Under the pieces are notes generated by a model. It made no database searches and had not been told where the DNA came from. It saw only the letters and a program-made list of their open reading frames with translations. A DNA stretch of 64,000 nt from Molanna angustata (Eukaryota > Arthropoda > Insecta > Trichoptera > Molannidae): the NCBI GenBank assembly GCA_963576475.1, contig OY754975.1, positions 17,741,381 to 17,805,380 of the forward strand, read 5' to 3'. How positions within the stretch are numbered: the first letter of the stretch is position 1; the number at the start of each line of letters is the position of its first letter. The translations under genes were made by a program, and so were the position numbers. Below, in pieces: positions 45,557-57,349 of the stretch.

Positions 45557-45725
45557 TTAGATCAGGGGGGGGAGTCCCGTCCATCGGCGAAATCAAAACC
45601 CTCATGATATGTATTGAGTTGTATTATATCTTTCAAACTCTTCTAAAATATAATTATATCCATGATATGGGTTATCAAGAGGGTTTTGATTTCGCCGTTG
45701 GACCAGACTTGCCCCCCAGATCTAA
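45557..45725. mobile_element. Palindromic MITE, family Q
   Basis: The left arm has CGGCGAAATCAAAACCCTC and the right arm has its inverse GAGGGTTTTGATTTCGCCG. Both outer ends are G/C-run plus TTAGATC on the left and GATCTAA on the right. The arms are about 55 bases each, with minor mismatches. No coding capacity. Confidence 0.85.
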
Positions 45726-46631
45726 TGACTTTGCAATTATTATGAATTAATATACATAGATTAATTTATAATTAATGTACACAGCAAAGAAAAATAAACA
45801 TGTTAGTTAAAAACAATCTTTTTATCCCATTATATATTTAGAATAAAAGTATACCATCAAATAATGTATGGTCCTTTAAAAAAACAGCGAGACAAAAATA
45901 GAAATATAAATACGAAGCATTACAAACTTAATCATTCAACTTAAAATAAAAAGGAAATTAAAAAAAAAACAATTTTCTCAAAGAAATAACATGCTATGGG
46001 AAGGGAATGGTGAATGGAATCAAATTGATAAATATATTCACGATAGTATATTATTAAATACACTTGGTTAGCTAAGAATATACTAATTTTGTTTAACTTT
46101 TTACAAGTAGTACATTCATTATGAACCCAAAAAGTATAAAATAATGAGCAAAGCATACATTTTGATTTTAGTTGCCAATTTGAGAAAATTATTTAGGATT
46201 TTCAATAATCCAAGTATAAAGGACAAACGAGTTGTCTAATAAATAAACAGAATACACAGCACAATTTGCATTTTGTTTTGTTAACTAAATCTAGTACATA
46301 AATATATATTTGTAGAAATATTTCACAATTGACATTAAGAGCCAATGGCATAAACATAAAGAACCAGGCCAAAGAATTCTAGTGTGGCAATTGGAGAAAA
46401 TTGTTTTAAATGTTATTAAAATATAATTTTGGTTGATAAGAAAAGTCATTGATACTTTTCAAAAGAAAGAATAGAACATTTCATGCGCCTTTGAAATGAT
46501 CCTGAATCAATACACGCCACTATAGTAATTATTATGTAGCAAAAGTATTGTTTGCAGAATAAAATTAAATACACGTAATAGTCTAATCATGTTTCAAATG
46601 AAATTTATTGTAACAATCGAATTTTTATCTT
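45726..46631. other. AT-rich sequence without a recognisable gene
   Basis: Nothing assigned. Confidence 0.45.
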
Positions 46632-46850
46632 AATATATATGTAAAAATCTCGTGTCATGACGTTCGCACACTCTTGTCTCCAAAACCGCCCAACCGATTT
46701 CTATTATTTTTTTTCTAAATTTGTATTGTTGGTCCCGGATTGAGAGATGGATACTTTTGGACCTGATAGGTAGCATTGTTATCGAGATCTGAAAAAATAT
46801 CAACTTAAATTTTGACTTCCCTACACACATCCCAAGATTTATTTGTAGGA
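46632..46850 (+). mobile_element. Helitron-like 5' end
   Basis: TATATATGTAAAAATCTCGT continues into GTCATGACGTTCGCAC and ACCGCCCAACCGATTTCTAT. This is the very common 5' region of insect Helitrons/Helentrons. A matching 3' end was not located nearby. Confidence 0.65.
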
Positions 46851-46979
46851 AAAAGGGGTCGTAATTGGTTAATTCATAATTTTAAGTTTAAAGGATCACA
46901 ACTTTTCGAAGAATCTAATGTTTCAAAATGACGACAGCGATTTACGAATAATTTCGGTTAATAACTATTGCAGGCAAAA

Positions 46980-47240
46980 CCCTGAGAGACTGAGTGAGGA
47001 ACTCCAGAATAAGGGAACTATGTGAGGTTGACGATATCATCAGATGGAGTAGGCAGCGGAGGAGAGACTGGTATGGTCATGTCCAAAGGATGGACAGCAC
47101 CAGACTTCCTCATATCGTGCTTCACAATCAGCCTCACGGAACACGCCCTCGCGGTAGACCGCCAAAAAGATGGAGGGATAGCTAAAAAACAGACCTGAAG
47201 GTCTATTCAAAAGGAGAAGAAGAAGAAATAATAAATAAAC
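46980..47240 (+). pseudogene. RTE-like LINE C-terminus with GAA-rich tail
   Basis: The plus strand reads RIRELCEVDDIIRWSRQRRR, DWYGHVQRMDSTRLP and PRGRPPKRWRDS, followed soon by a stop and a (GAA)n/(AAT)n tail near 47216. It is the same protein region as 5022-5480. The codons just before the ATG at 46994 are the likely true continuation. Confidence 0.8.
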
Positions 47241-48595
47241 CTGTTGTTAAAAATAATTGAATTTTTTTTTAAATTCGTTTTTTAATAAATTACTGTACTG
47301 TTTTATTTACAAACGTGGCATTAATGTCATACAGCAATATCTTACAGATAAAAATAATAGCGAGAAGCTTCCAACACGATTTATTCATTAGTTCAATAAC
47401 ATGCATAACTAGAAATAAACTTATAGTAACAGCAATGAGGAAAGACAGAAACATTCATATATCACTTATATTTCATATGACCAGTTTGTGCCAAAGTAGC
47501 AAAACATTGTGACGATAAGTGTGTAAGGGAACATAAAATAGGTATAAAATATAATACATATTATATGAAGTTCTTAATATAATAAATATATTGGCAGAAT
47601 TCCTCATTCCCTGCTTTGGATCGGTGTCAACGGAATTATTGATAGTCACGGAATATTTCTCATTAACAATTTATATTAAAACAGTTGACATAGATTAATT
47701 GGCTATAATCAAAAAATATAAACAATACATATTAATTTTCTATAAAATTTTACTCGCAGTAAGGATTAAACGTTTAGTTGGATATGTGTGCTTGAGCCCT
47801 TAAACTGTGTCTGTTAATTTAAACGATTTTGAAAAAAGTTTATAAAATACACAAGGAATTAATGAAGCTCTTCACAGTGACTCAAAAACAAATTTTGTAA
47901 AAGTACCAATCTCAAAAACATATTATTAATAAAGTATTGTACGCTGATTGGCTTATTTCCCCATGACAATATGTCGATACAAGATTAATGACAATTATAA
48001 ATGGTACAGTATTGTCTTTTAGAATATCATTCAAACGGCATCATAGAAACTTCCATTAAAATTTAACGCAGCATTGGCCAAGCTCACAAAACTTTCATCG
48101 GATATATTTTTTTTACAGTTAAGTTATTAGTGAAAAACTTTTTGCAAAGAAAACAGCACAATGTAAGCATCTTTTACCAGCACATTTAAAGGTAAACAAA
48201 ATTATCACTTATACTTAGTTCAAATACATCATTTCACGTCTCTCACGGGGTAAGCACACCCAAACATTACATTTTTTATGAGTATGTAATGTAATTAACG
48301 CAACGTCTTTTTAACGAGAATTTTTCTTTTGTCTTACGTTAGAATTTTTTACAACTATATTTTTCAGGTATTGATTTACAATTAGTTTATTTTAGGTACT
48401 GACACTAGGAGTAAGCACTAAGATACATTACCTAACTAAACCTTTTCAAAATAACAATTACATATAGGTACAAACTTTTGAAGTGTCGTTTTATGATAAA
48501 GAACATTCCAAGGGAACTTTCGATTTATTGTTGACTCTGCGTATTGTGTTATAGGTGCAACATCAAAACCATGACCGAGACAGTCTCAATACAAG
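47241..48595. other. AT-rich sequence without a recognisable gene
   Basis: Nothing assigned. Confidence 0.45.
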
Positions 48596-48639
48596 ATGCC
48601 ATATTTTTTTGACTCAGTTCTTGATGTAACGCAGAATTT

Positions 48640-48950
48640 TAAAGACCATACAACACATGCTCTGGACACCTTTAACAAAGAAACTCATGAAAAGAATTGC
48701 CCAACAGAGAACAACTTGGATAGGCCACAACATCCGGCACCCAGGCCTGATTTTACTATCGTCGAAGGAATGATTGATGGGGGCAACTGTAGAGGTCTCC
48801 CCAGAAACAACTATATAGACCAGATAATCGGTGACTGCGCTGTAGCAGTTACAAAGAGACGAAGAGACTGGAGGACGATAGAGATAAGTTGAAAGATCGA
48901 GTGTTTGGTGCAGACCAATCCTAGGATTGTGACCCAGAAGAAGAAGAACA
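48640..48950 (+). pseudogene. LINE C-terminus, frameshifted
   Basis: One frame reads MKRIAQQRTTWIGHNIRHPG; the next reads VEGMIDGGNCRGLPRNNYID and VTKRRRDWRTIE. Together they follow the xxTTWIGHxxRHxxL...EGxxxGxRxRGxPRxxYxxQI pattern of a LINE C-terminal tail. It ends with a CCCAGAAGAAGAAGAACA tail. Confidence 0.65.
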
Positions 48951-49189
48951 GTGATATGTGTTATGTGGCATCTTTCATACATTTTTCTTAGGTACATTTT
49001 TCGCCTAATTTACAACCATGCATCGTGCCATACATGCTTTCCTATTATTTTGACTTCGTATAGTACCATCTTTCAAAATCTCGTTTATATGATCATGCCA
49101 ACTTTTTTCGGCTGTCCCCTACATCTCCTATTCTTTTCAGCCTTGTATATTTTCTTTGTCAGGCATTTATCGATCATTATCGCAGAAAA

Positions 49190-49720
49190 TTTATCTTCAT
49201 TCTACTCACAATATCTCTTTAAATCTTGCATTCTCGTCTAGATGCCTAATCCTATCATAGATTGTTTTATTACACATTCGTCTTATGGACCTCATTTCCA
49301 CAGCGTTAATTTTACTTTTATGCGTCTTATGCCATGTCCATGTCTCACTTGCAAACATTTTTGCTGGAATGATTATTGTACACAGCAAGATTTGCTGTCT
49401 TAGAGATATTGGTTCAGCTATTAAAGCTGCCGTTGCCCTTTCTATGTCTTCTTACAATCTTCCATCACGCTGGAACATACTTCCGAAATACAAATATTCA
49501 TCCACTTGTTCTTGCAGTTTGTTATCCACTCGTATTTCGCATTCTGTTCTTGTAGCCCTTTTTTCAATTAACATTACTTTAGATTTGGCTCCATTCATTT
49601 TTCAGTCCATTTTGGATGTATCCATCGATTATCATTTTCACCAAACATTTCAAGTCTTTTACACTTTCTGCTATTAGTACCATGTGATCCGTTTAAATAA
49701 GATCGCATACATTGACGCCT
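49190..49720 (-). pseudogene. LINE reverse transcriptase fragment, decayed
   Basis: The minus strand begins with a degenerate catalytic box (ADHMVLIAESVKDL where ADDxVLxA is expected). It then gives NGAKSKVMLIEKRATRTECE, VDEYLYFGSMFQRDGR, and FASETWTWHKTHKSKINAVE with RSIRRMC. At least two frame changes and a stop separate them. The order matches the palm-to-thumb region of RTE-like LINE enzymes. Confidence 0.8.
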
Positions 49721-50404
49721 TTCAGCTTCGAATGATATTTACATATTTCAGTTTTACGTCACAGTAGTCAATGTACAGATTGAAGAGTTGCAATATATTG
49801 ATGATATTTGGGAAAATCTAAATAATTAAACAAGTAACCCAGTCTAAACAAATGCATTAATCATTTCGTGTGTATATGCCTTGTTATTGGTCAAACTTCG
49901 GCGGACACCTTTCAGCTGTCTGAGATGAAAAAACATTGCAAATATAAAGTCATAACTTATATAAACGCTCCGTTCACTCTATTTATTACCGTCATTATTA
50001 GTTGTATTAAATTCGATGTTGATTTATAAACGTGGGTAGAGACAAGTAGGAAGTAATGCAGTTGAATAGTTACACATTACTCGCATGAATAATTTCTGTT
50101 TTAGAAATTATATACGAGGACACTAAACACAACTTAAAACTTGTATAATATTATTATTCATATAGGGAATGACGTAGGATGCTTGTCTTTTGTTGTAGCT
50201 TTTAATTCATCTTATCTTCATTAGAATTCCTTTATAACAGTTGCATAATAACCATTCAAAGCGCTTTAGTGCTTTGCCATATTTTCCAAGCTCGTATTGA
50301 GTAAGCACCAACAGGGCTGGAAGTGCGACTTTTTACGCCTGACGCACTTTATTATAAAGGGCTGTTCTACCTCTGACAATAATATAACTAAGTAATACTT
50401 CTTC

Positions 50405-50930
50405 TTCTTGTATCATATCAGGTCTCCCCGACGTTGACGACCACCATAGAGAAAGCCTCCCTGCCCTGTGCAGTGCGAAACAGCTCTTCCACAGTTCTTA
50501 TACCGGTCCATTCGTGGATGTTTCGCAGCCAGGAAAGCTGCCTTCTTCCGACCCCTATAAGACCCTCAATCTTCCCCTTTATGACGAGTTGAAGGATGGC
50601 ATACTTTTCACCTCTCAGAATATGGCCAAAGTACGACACTTTACGGAGCTTAACGTTGCTGAATAATTCTCTGTTGGTGTTGGCTGTACGTAGTACCATG
50701 TCAGTCCACTATATTCTTATTATAGCATTCTGTGGTGATCCACATTTCAAATACTTCAAGGCGGTTTATAATATCAACTTTGAGAGTCCACGCCTCCACC
50801 CCATAAAGCAGAACTGACCACACATAACACTTGACCATTCTTTGTCTCAGCTTTAAGTTGTTATTGTCGTCGAGGAGAAGATTTTTATTTTGTAAAATGC
50901 CGATCGGGCCGTTACTATTCTGCATTTTAC
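50405..50930 (-). pseudogene. LINE reverse transcriptase C-terminal fragment
   Basis: Two minus-strand frames join at about 50700 with a frameshift. The upstream frame has LKLRQRMVKCYVWSVLLYGV and EAWTLKVDIINRLEVFEMW. The downstream frame has KLRKVSYFGHILRGEKYAIL, QLVIKGKIEGLIGVGRRQLS and WLRNIHEWTG. This is the well-known C-terminal region of a LINE protein widespread in animals. It lacks the catalytic core. Confidence 0.85.
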
Positions 50931-51045
50931 TATTTAGTTGTAGCGATTAGTCGACGTTTAGATTATTGTTTGTGTCAATAAATATCCGTTACTTGGTCTT
51001 GAAAAGACCATATCAATAGATGAAGTTAAGAACGGGAGACGAAAT

Positions 51046-51180
51046 GATTGAAAATGTTAATGTAGGTACATATTTAATTTTTACGTAGCTTTTACTGGTT
51101 GGAAGAAATGATCGAAAATGTTAATGTAGGTATACATATTTAATTTTAACGTAGCTTTTACCGGTTGGAAGAAATTGCTG
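51046..51180 (+). repeat. Tandem duplication of about 62 bp containing a LINE-B tail word
   Basis: GAAAATGTTAATGTAGGTA and ACGTAGCTTTTACTGGTTGG occur twice. Each copy ends in GGTTGGAAGAAAT, and the second continues to TGCTGCCGTAAAC, a diverged LINE family B tail. Confidence 0.8.
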
Positions 51181-51199
51181 CCGTAAACTAGCCTTGGTA

Positions 51200-51415
51200 C
51201 CCATACTTATTGTTCGTTGAGATTGAAAAATAAAAAAGAAAAACAAATCGTAAGTTTTGTGAAATAACATAATCTATTTCTGCGCAATTTTCCCCATGAC
51301 TGAGGGTCGTGGTCCCCAGCATATGTACCCCGCACAAATCTCCTCCAGACCTCTTTGTCTAAAGCAAGATTCGTCGCATCTCCAATCGTGGAGCTGGAAC
51401 TAACACAATACATGT
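51200..51415 (-). pseudogene. LINE C-terminal fragment
   Basis: The minus strand reads GDATNLALDKEVWRRFVRGT then AGDHDPQS and further. The LALDKxxWRRxVR...DHDPQS ending is characteristic of RTE-like LINE proteins. Only this end remains. Confidence 0.6.
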
Positions 51416-51893
51416 ATGTTTATAGGCAAAACATTTCATGAGATTTCGTATGCACCAGTTTATGTGATTTTCTGTTCTCATGAATATATCTGGTAGATAA
51501 AAAAGTGATCAAAGATTTAAAAAATATATTTTATAGATTTCTTCATTTACACAACCCAAAATTTATCTGCGCTTGGTGTATCTGCACTTTATGAGTTATT
51601 GTGAAACCGGACCTGAGTGCCCATCTACTGAGGTCATAATCCTTCAGCAAAGTCTCGTGTAAAATGTTCCAAGAAAATCTGTATTCAAAGTGGGTGTATT
51701 CTCCATGATATAATATTTAAGATATCAAAGCATAAATTCTTATTTCTTTGCACTTATATAGGTACCTTCCAATCACATACCATGCTCTGACAAAGAGGTC
51801 TATATATTTAAAAGTTGTACGGTAAGCATATAAATAAAAATATACCTATCGATGGATGAGCGGATTGTAAGCAAGACTAGCAATTCAATAGAC
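51416..51893. other. AT-rich sequence without a recognisable gene
   Basis: Nothing assigned. Confidence 0.45.
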
Positions 51894-52062
51894 CAGCCCT
51901 CATAGAAAACGTGTCATTTAGCTCAAGAAAGGAACAAGAAAAGATAACTTAATGTATGGAAGTGACAGTTGCCAGTCACGTGACAACTGTCACTTCCATA
52001 CATTAAGTTGTTTTTTCTTGTTTCTTTTCTTGAGCTAAATGACACGTTGTCTAGGGGGGCTG
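51894..52062. mobile_element. Palindromic MITE, family P, copy 2
   Basis: Nearly the whole 169 bases fold back on themselves. ACGTGTCATTTAGCTCAAGA pairs with TCTTGAGCTAAATGACACGT, and TTAATGTATGGAAGTGACAG pairs with CTGTCACTTCCATACATTAA, with CACGTG close to the centre. Termini are CAGCCCTC on the left and GGGGGGCTG on the right. Copy 1 is at 2650-2779. Confidence 0.9.
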
Positions 52063-52089
52063 GGCCACAATCCTGCTTCGACCAATTTA

Positions 52090-52195
52090 TTTATCATTTG
52101 CTTATTATGCACAACCATTTGATTATAATGCACAACCATTTGATTATAATGCACGACAATTTGTTTATTATGCACAACCAATTGCTAATTATGGA
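52090..52195. repeat. 21-bp tandem repeat, about five copies
   Basis: Units of the type TTGATTATAATGCACAACCA with small variations. Confidence 0.85.
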
Positions 52196-52436
52196 CATAT
52201 TATATGTCGTGTATAAATACATATATTAAAAGTAGATAATTCAGTGATTTAATAAACGAAAGAAAGCTCTAAATCTACTTTACATAGATACCTATAATTC
52301 ATTTATTTAACTGTATATATGAATATAAGCCATATACAATAAACAATATATACAGTAGTTAAAGAAGAATTGAATCACTATTTTTTTACGAAAACTTACA
52401 ATGGCAGACACACACGCGCACTAAAATCATATATAA

Positions 52437-52812
52437 TCTTTATATACATAATTCTTCTGTACGAGCGTATGTCACTGAACTCTTCCCAAACGACTGAACC
52501 GATTTTGATGAAATTTTTTGTGTTGGTTAGTGTGAGTGCCTGAATGGTTTAGATTTAAAAAGAAAATTTAAACATTAATATACCTAATAATATAATACCT
52601 ACCTAATAAAAATATCTATCGTTATAAATATTTTCGGAATGTACATTTTGAATACTGGCAAGATTGCTTTCAAATTTACACCCGCATACTTATCGCTGGT
52701 TACCCTACATTGTGGGATATGCCGTGATGGTGTTTGATATATTTATGTTTGAACAAGCTAATAACAGGCAAGCCAACGTACGGGCAGGACAACGTTTGTC
52801 GGGTCCGCTTGT
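52437..52812 (+). mobile_element. Short Helitron-like element
   Basis: The left end TCTTTATATACATAATTCTT leads to GACTGAACCGATTTTGATGA, a typical Helitron 5' subterminal sequence. The right end has the hairpin GACAACGTTTGTC followed by GGGTCCGCTTGT; insect Helitrons usually end CTAGT here, so CTTGT is one change away. An ATGAA-repeat fragment (52679-52735) lies inside. No Rep/helicase gene. Confidence 0.65.
52679..52735 (+). repeat. ATGAA-tailed repeat, 3' fragment (copy e)
   Basis: ACACCCGCATACTTATCGCT, GGTTACCCTACATTGTGGG and ATATGCCGTGATGGT match 4546-4595. Confidence 0.75.
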
Positions 52813-53686
52813 ATAATATAAAATCATTAACTGTTTTAGAACAGGTTCTTAACCTACCAAAGAAGTTTATGTTCACATCTAGGTATAATATATTTTCTGT
52901 ATCTTTATTTGTATGATTTATAATTGTATCTGGATGTATAGGTAAATACTGTAGTAAATTGAATTTTACATTAAAAAAAGTGTTCAAGAACCATTTATAT
53001 CGTTTCACAATAGATTATGTGTGTTCTGTATTTTAATTTGTTTGCTGTAAATGAAGTGAAAACTTCAACGTGAAAAGTGTGACCATTTTTTTTTGTGAAT
53101 GATTTATTTGTTATTCCTTTTGTAGACATTTAAATCCTTCAAGTCATCTATCAGTACAAATTTTATTTCAATGTCTCAAGCAAAGAGTCGAGCTTTTGTT
53201 AACATAACCAAACAGCTGTTTTTCATGTCATAATTGCATACCTACATTATCGTGATGTGATGAATTTTAGGTGTCGTGTCATATTATGTTTAAAGTAATT
53301 GTTAATTTGGCGACAATTGATCGTTCATTAAAGTATCATCAGGTGACAATAATCTTAGCGACAGCTGCCCACTGAATATTTGGAATTGATTACAAACAAC
53401 ATGACAGACGTATTAAAAGGCTGGCCAAAATATTGCATTGTGTTCATTTTATATTATCAAGTAATTCATTTTAAAAGCAAATTGAATATTATCAAGTAAT
53501 TCATTTTAATACCTAATTAATATGTGTCGTATGACACGATGTATGAATTGATCGACTCGACAAAAGTTTAAACTAATTATCCTGTCTGTAATAATAATTT
53601 GTTGACAAGGAAATCAGTACATACAACATTATGAATATTTTAAATAACGCCATTTCTTGTCATGTACTGATTTTCTCATTGAATCA
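52813..53686. other. AT-rich sequence with a short duplication
   Basis: ATTATCAAGTAATTCATTTT occurs twice (about 53453 and 53489). No gene was recognised. Confidence 0.45.
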
Positions 53687-54192
53687 GGGTTGCGTTCAGA
53701 TTGTGGAGTTTTTCACATCAATCTCACTGAACGCTTTCGACCGGCGTTTCACTCTGGCAACTAGGAGCGTTTTAAATGTCGCATGTCATTTATCATATGC
53801 TTGTGTTTTTAGGTAATATTTTCGCCAAAAGACAACAATTGGGCAGTGGAATAAATGATCGCTCTCTGACCTTTTATTGGAAACTCTTTAATAATATTTA
53901 TATTAAATAAACCTCCATGTGAATGCATATTGTCATCAAACAAATAACGAAAATTCGTCAAATGACTTAATAAATGTTACAGACAAAATATAATTAAACT
54001 AACCACAGATAAAATAGTGGTCAAAAGATACTATACCTATCGGACCGTTTTTCATCCAACAATTTTACAGGGCGTTTGGAGCGTACACTCGATGTTCAAT
54101 CTGAACGTGATAGAGTGTCTTTAGAGCGTCTGTTTCTAGTCATTCTGAATGGTTTAGAGCATCACTAAGTGCACTCGGTGTTTATTCTGAAC
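53687..54192. mobile_element. Possible DNA transposon remnant
   Basis: CAGGGTTGCGTTCAGA at the left and TCTGAACGCACTCCAG at the right form approximate inverted ends, and TCTGAACG-type words recur inside near 54100. No target duplication was found and there is no transposase. Confidence 0.35.
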
Positions 54193-54207
54193 GCACTCCA
54201 GAAGATA

Positions 54208-54354
54208 TAACATAGTTCAGCAATCGGGTTCACCATCCATTCTGGTGTGGGGTGATACATGCATGTGTCATCCTTCCTTTAATAAGGTACACCCGCACAC
54301 ATGTCGCTGGATACCTCAAATTGTGGGATATGCCGTGATGAAATAAATGAAAGA
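54208..54354 (+). repeat. ATGAA-tailed dispersed repeat, copy f
   Basis: TTCAGCAATCGGGTTCACCA, CACCCGCACACATGTCGCTG and TTGTGGGATATGCCGTGATG in the family order, with an internal deletion compared with 4420-4607. Confidence 0.75.
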
Positions 54355-54739
54355 ATAAATTTTCGATTTTAATTGTGACTGAAATTTGAAAAAAATTAAC
54401 TTAAAAACTAATTGTTATTTTCTGGAATAAAATATTTTTCTGGCATAGATACAAGAGCTGCAATCAATTACCGTTTTCAAATAATCAATACATTTTTCTC
54501 TGTGTGAGCATAAGAAGGCAATCCATCAACGCTATTTGATCTTATAAATAATATGTAAATAAAATGTCTTCTAACTCGCAATGAATTGATGGAAGATTTT
54601 TGGCAAAGACTTTATTGATTTAAAGCCAATCACATATGATCAAAGCTATTAATACACAATAATTTGAAGTTATAACACAAATATATAAATGTTATACATA
54701 CATACTTATTTGTAATAGGACGATGTACACGTATAACGG

Positions 54740-54870
54740 GGTAAGAAATGAGGACTCTTGGAAAAATTTTAATGAAAATGAACTCAATAAAATGATTTAG
54801 CCACATGGGAAGATTAATGAAGAACGCATGACGAAGAAAATACATATACACATTTTTGTATGATTATTTA
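54740..54870 (+). pseudogene. LINE C-terminal fragment
   Basis: GCCACATGGGAAGATTAATG continues to GAAGAACGCATGACGAAGAA, coding for an xHMGRxNEERMTKKI-like pattern across a frameshift. It is similar to 7084-7345. Confidence 0.5.
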
Positions 54871-55129
54871 TTAGGTAGAATAAGTAGTATAAGTACAATT
54901 ATATTAGAGTGAATATAAGTAAAAAACAAAAACATTTTGAAAAATGTATAATCGAATCATAGTGTTTTTACCATAGTTTTTACTAAGTAATGACAATATA
55001 CAAGATGACAGAGAAAGAACAAGTGATTGGGGTCATCCAAGAAAAGGCCATACGAACGGAAGAGGAACATTCAAGAAGCCTATACAGTGTATAACAGAAG
55101 AAAATGTATGAGACGATCAAATAGTACAT

Positions 55130-55215
55130 TTTGGAAATCTTTTCCCCAGTACCCTCAAAAGATACGTATTCGAAATAGAGAACAGTTTACTTTTACATCT
55201 TTATTCTATTGATTC
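55130..55215 (+). repeat. Dispersed repeat E, copy 2
   Basis: TTCCCCAGTACCCTCAAAAG and CATCTTTATTCTATTG, in the same order as 19945-20036. Confidence 0.85.
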
Positions 55216-55402
55216 AATATTTGAAATCAGTCTTACTAATAAGAATCTACCTCACAGCCGTTGACCAATGTTTTAGTTACACACCGTGTAAAGCCCGCGC
55301 ATCGATTATTTGAAAATCTTACTAATTAACGCTGTATAACGACTGAGTAGTAACAACAAGCATACAACAAAAAATAATCCGACAACGTTGTAATTTCGCA
55401 CT

Positions 55403-55414
55403 TGCGCATGCGCA
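55403..55414. promoter_or_regulatory. Perfect NRF-1/EWG-type palindrome
   Basis: TGCGCATGCGCA is the exact consensus palindrome for the NRF-1 family (erect wing in insects), found in housekeeping promoters. It sits in a local CpG-rich patch followed by GCCGCTATCCGCCATTATAA. An ATG at 55502 starts an 18-codon frame. Whether a promoter exists here is an inference. Confidence 0.35.
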
Positions 55415-56480
55415 GAGCCGCCAGCCGCTATCCGCCATTATAATTTTGACGTTTGTCGTAGTTAATATTTTCATATATTTTTCACATTTCAAAATAGGAA
55501 TATGGAAAATAAAACGAATAATTTCATCATACGAATACCCAAGCGAGCACCATTGTAGATAAAAGAGCTGATTTTTGCTCCTTTTTGCTCCTAAAATACA
55601 CAATTATCGAGAATATAATAATTTATAAAGAGGTTTCGTCATATTATTCCAAGATATAACAATATAAACACGCATATCAAAATCAAATAAGATGAAATTT
55701 ATCTTAAAACACCGCTAAACTACCTAGAACAGGCGGGCAAGCGATGTGTAAAAATTGTATGAGAGATACACAGACGTTGACCAACTGATTTGCTAAACAG
55801 CGTTTAATAGTAACGTTTTTGCCTACACGGGTGTTAAGCGGTCGTGTAAATTTTACAACACGTTTATTAGTAAGACTAAAGTGTGCATATTTGTGTGTAT
55901 CCCGTATGCTCATGGTCATAGACGTTAATAATTCAATTTTGATGAGGCGGTAGAGATGTGTCAAGATAGAAAAATGTGACGTTCGGTTCTAGAATATGTA
56001 AGTACATATACCTATACGAATCTTTGTTATTTCTTTTCTTACATCCCTATACTATGATGTATCTCATGAACGATGTTTTTATTTACTTCCAATATATTCC
56101 ATTTAACACGGTTTCCTGTATTATCAGCCATGCGGCGAATTTACGGTGACGTGAAATCATAAAAAAGCAAATTTATCACAACAAACATAATATTATTTTG
56201 TTCGCCCCGTATGGTTTTACGGTATAATCTACAATGTTAAATATGCTACTGAATTCGACTTTAGGCTACACTTATCAAGATTGGTAGCGAATAAGTAAAA
56301 TCTATGGCCCGAGTGATGTCGTAAATAATAATGATACGATCGGATGACTTATATAGTGTCGTTTAGGTCAATGTCTCTCCTTAAAAAGGCTGAAAATTGT
56401 TTAATTTCAGTAATTTTGACTATAGTAAGATTAGTGAAGATATTATGTGTTTAAGAACTTTTCGGAAGACATTTATACTT
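55415..56480. other. AT-rich sequence without a recognisable gene
   Basis: Apart from the short frame at 55502-55558, nothing was assigned. Confidence 0.4.
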
Positions 56481-57060
56481 TTTTTGTTTTAATAATAATA
56501 ATAGGGGATTTAATGAAGCGCCGTTTGATGATTCAAAATCATTCTGAGGGCGTCGATAGCTTTGTTATGTGCTGCTCTGCTACATAAAGCTGTTTTCAGT
56601 CCTTTAGTGAAAGTGATCATTCTTTGAACACTGCGGACATCTGGAGGCATTGCATTTCATTTAATTGGACTGTTCACACCAAACCATCGTTTTGTTGAGT
56701 GTCCAAATCCTTTAAGGAGTTATTACTCTGTGATCCAGACGACCTGAGTATGAGATGCTCTTTTCTCTGACACAGCTCTTGAATGTAATGTACCTACGTG
56801 GTGCTAGATTGTAAAAAGCATAAAACACTTCCATTTTTTTACACTACACATGATCTATTTCATACGAATGGCTTCAAAGCCACCGCTTCTACCTTAGGAC
56901 GATTATCAACAGGTTTTCTGCAAAGTACTTAATATCTTCTGTAATATCGTAATATTTCTGATTTGTCTGAGGGTATGGGAGATATTGGCATATATTATGG
57001 CCTGCTTTAGCAAAGATATTGGCATATATTATGGCCTGCTTTAGCAAAGAGGAATAAATT
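56481..57060 (-). pseudogene. Possible decayed LINE or other coding remnant
   Basis: The minus strand around 56520-56740 gives STKRWFGVNSPIK, a stop, NAMPPDVRSVQRMITFTKGL, which resembles the LWNxLPxxVRxxxSLxxFKxxL tail of LINE proteins. No core motif was found. A perfect 34-bp tandem duplication (GATATTGGCATATATTATGG and so on) lies at 56981-57048. Confidence 0.35.
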
Positions 57061-57349
57061 TGTAGGAATGTGGAGTACATGCATAGTAAAAAAGTAATAC
57101 GGAGGAAGTATATAAACTACATAGTAAGTCTTCGAGTTCAGTGGCATGATCCCTGTTCATTTTGGCTATTTTTAAAGAATTGAGTGCTGAATGTCTGTCC
57201 TTTATTGAAAATTTAGAGCAAATCTGGACAGTTATAGGTAATATTTTTGGTTAAAAATCAAACTTATCCTCCTTAACCCTCCCCTTTCCCCCGCATATGT
57301 ACACTTACCGTCATACAATCACTCAAAATTTATAATATATTAAAATGTA

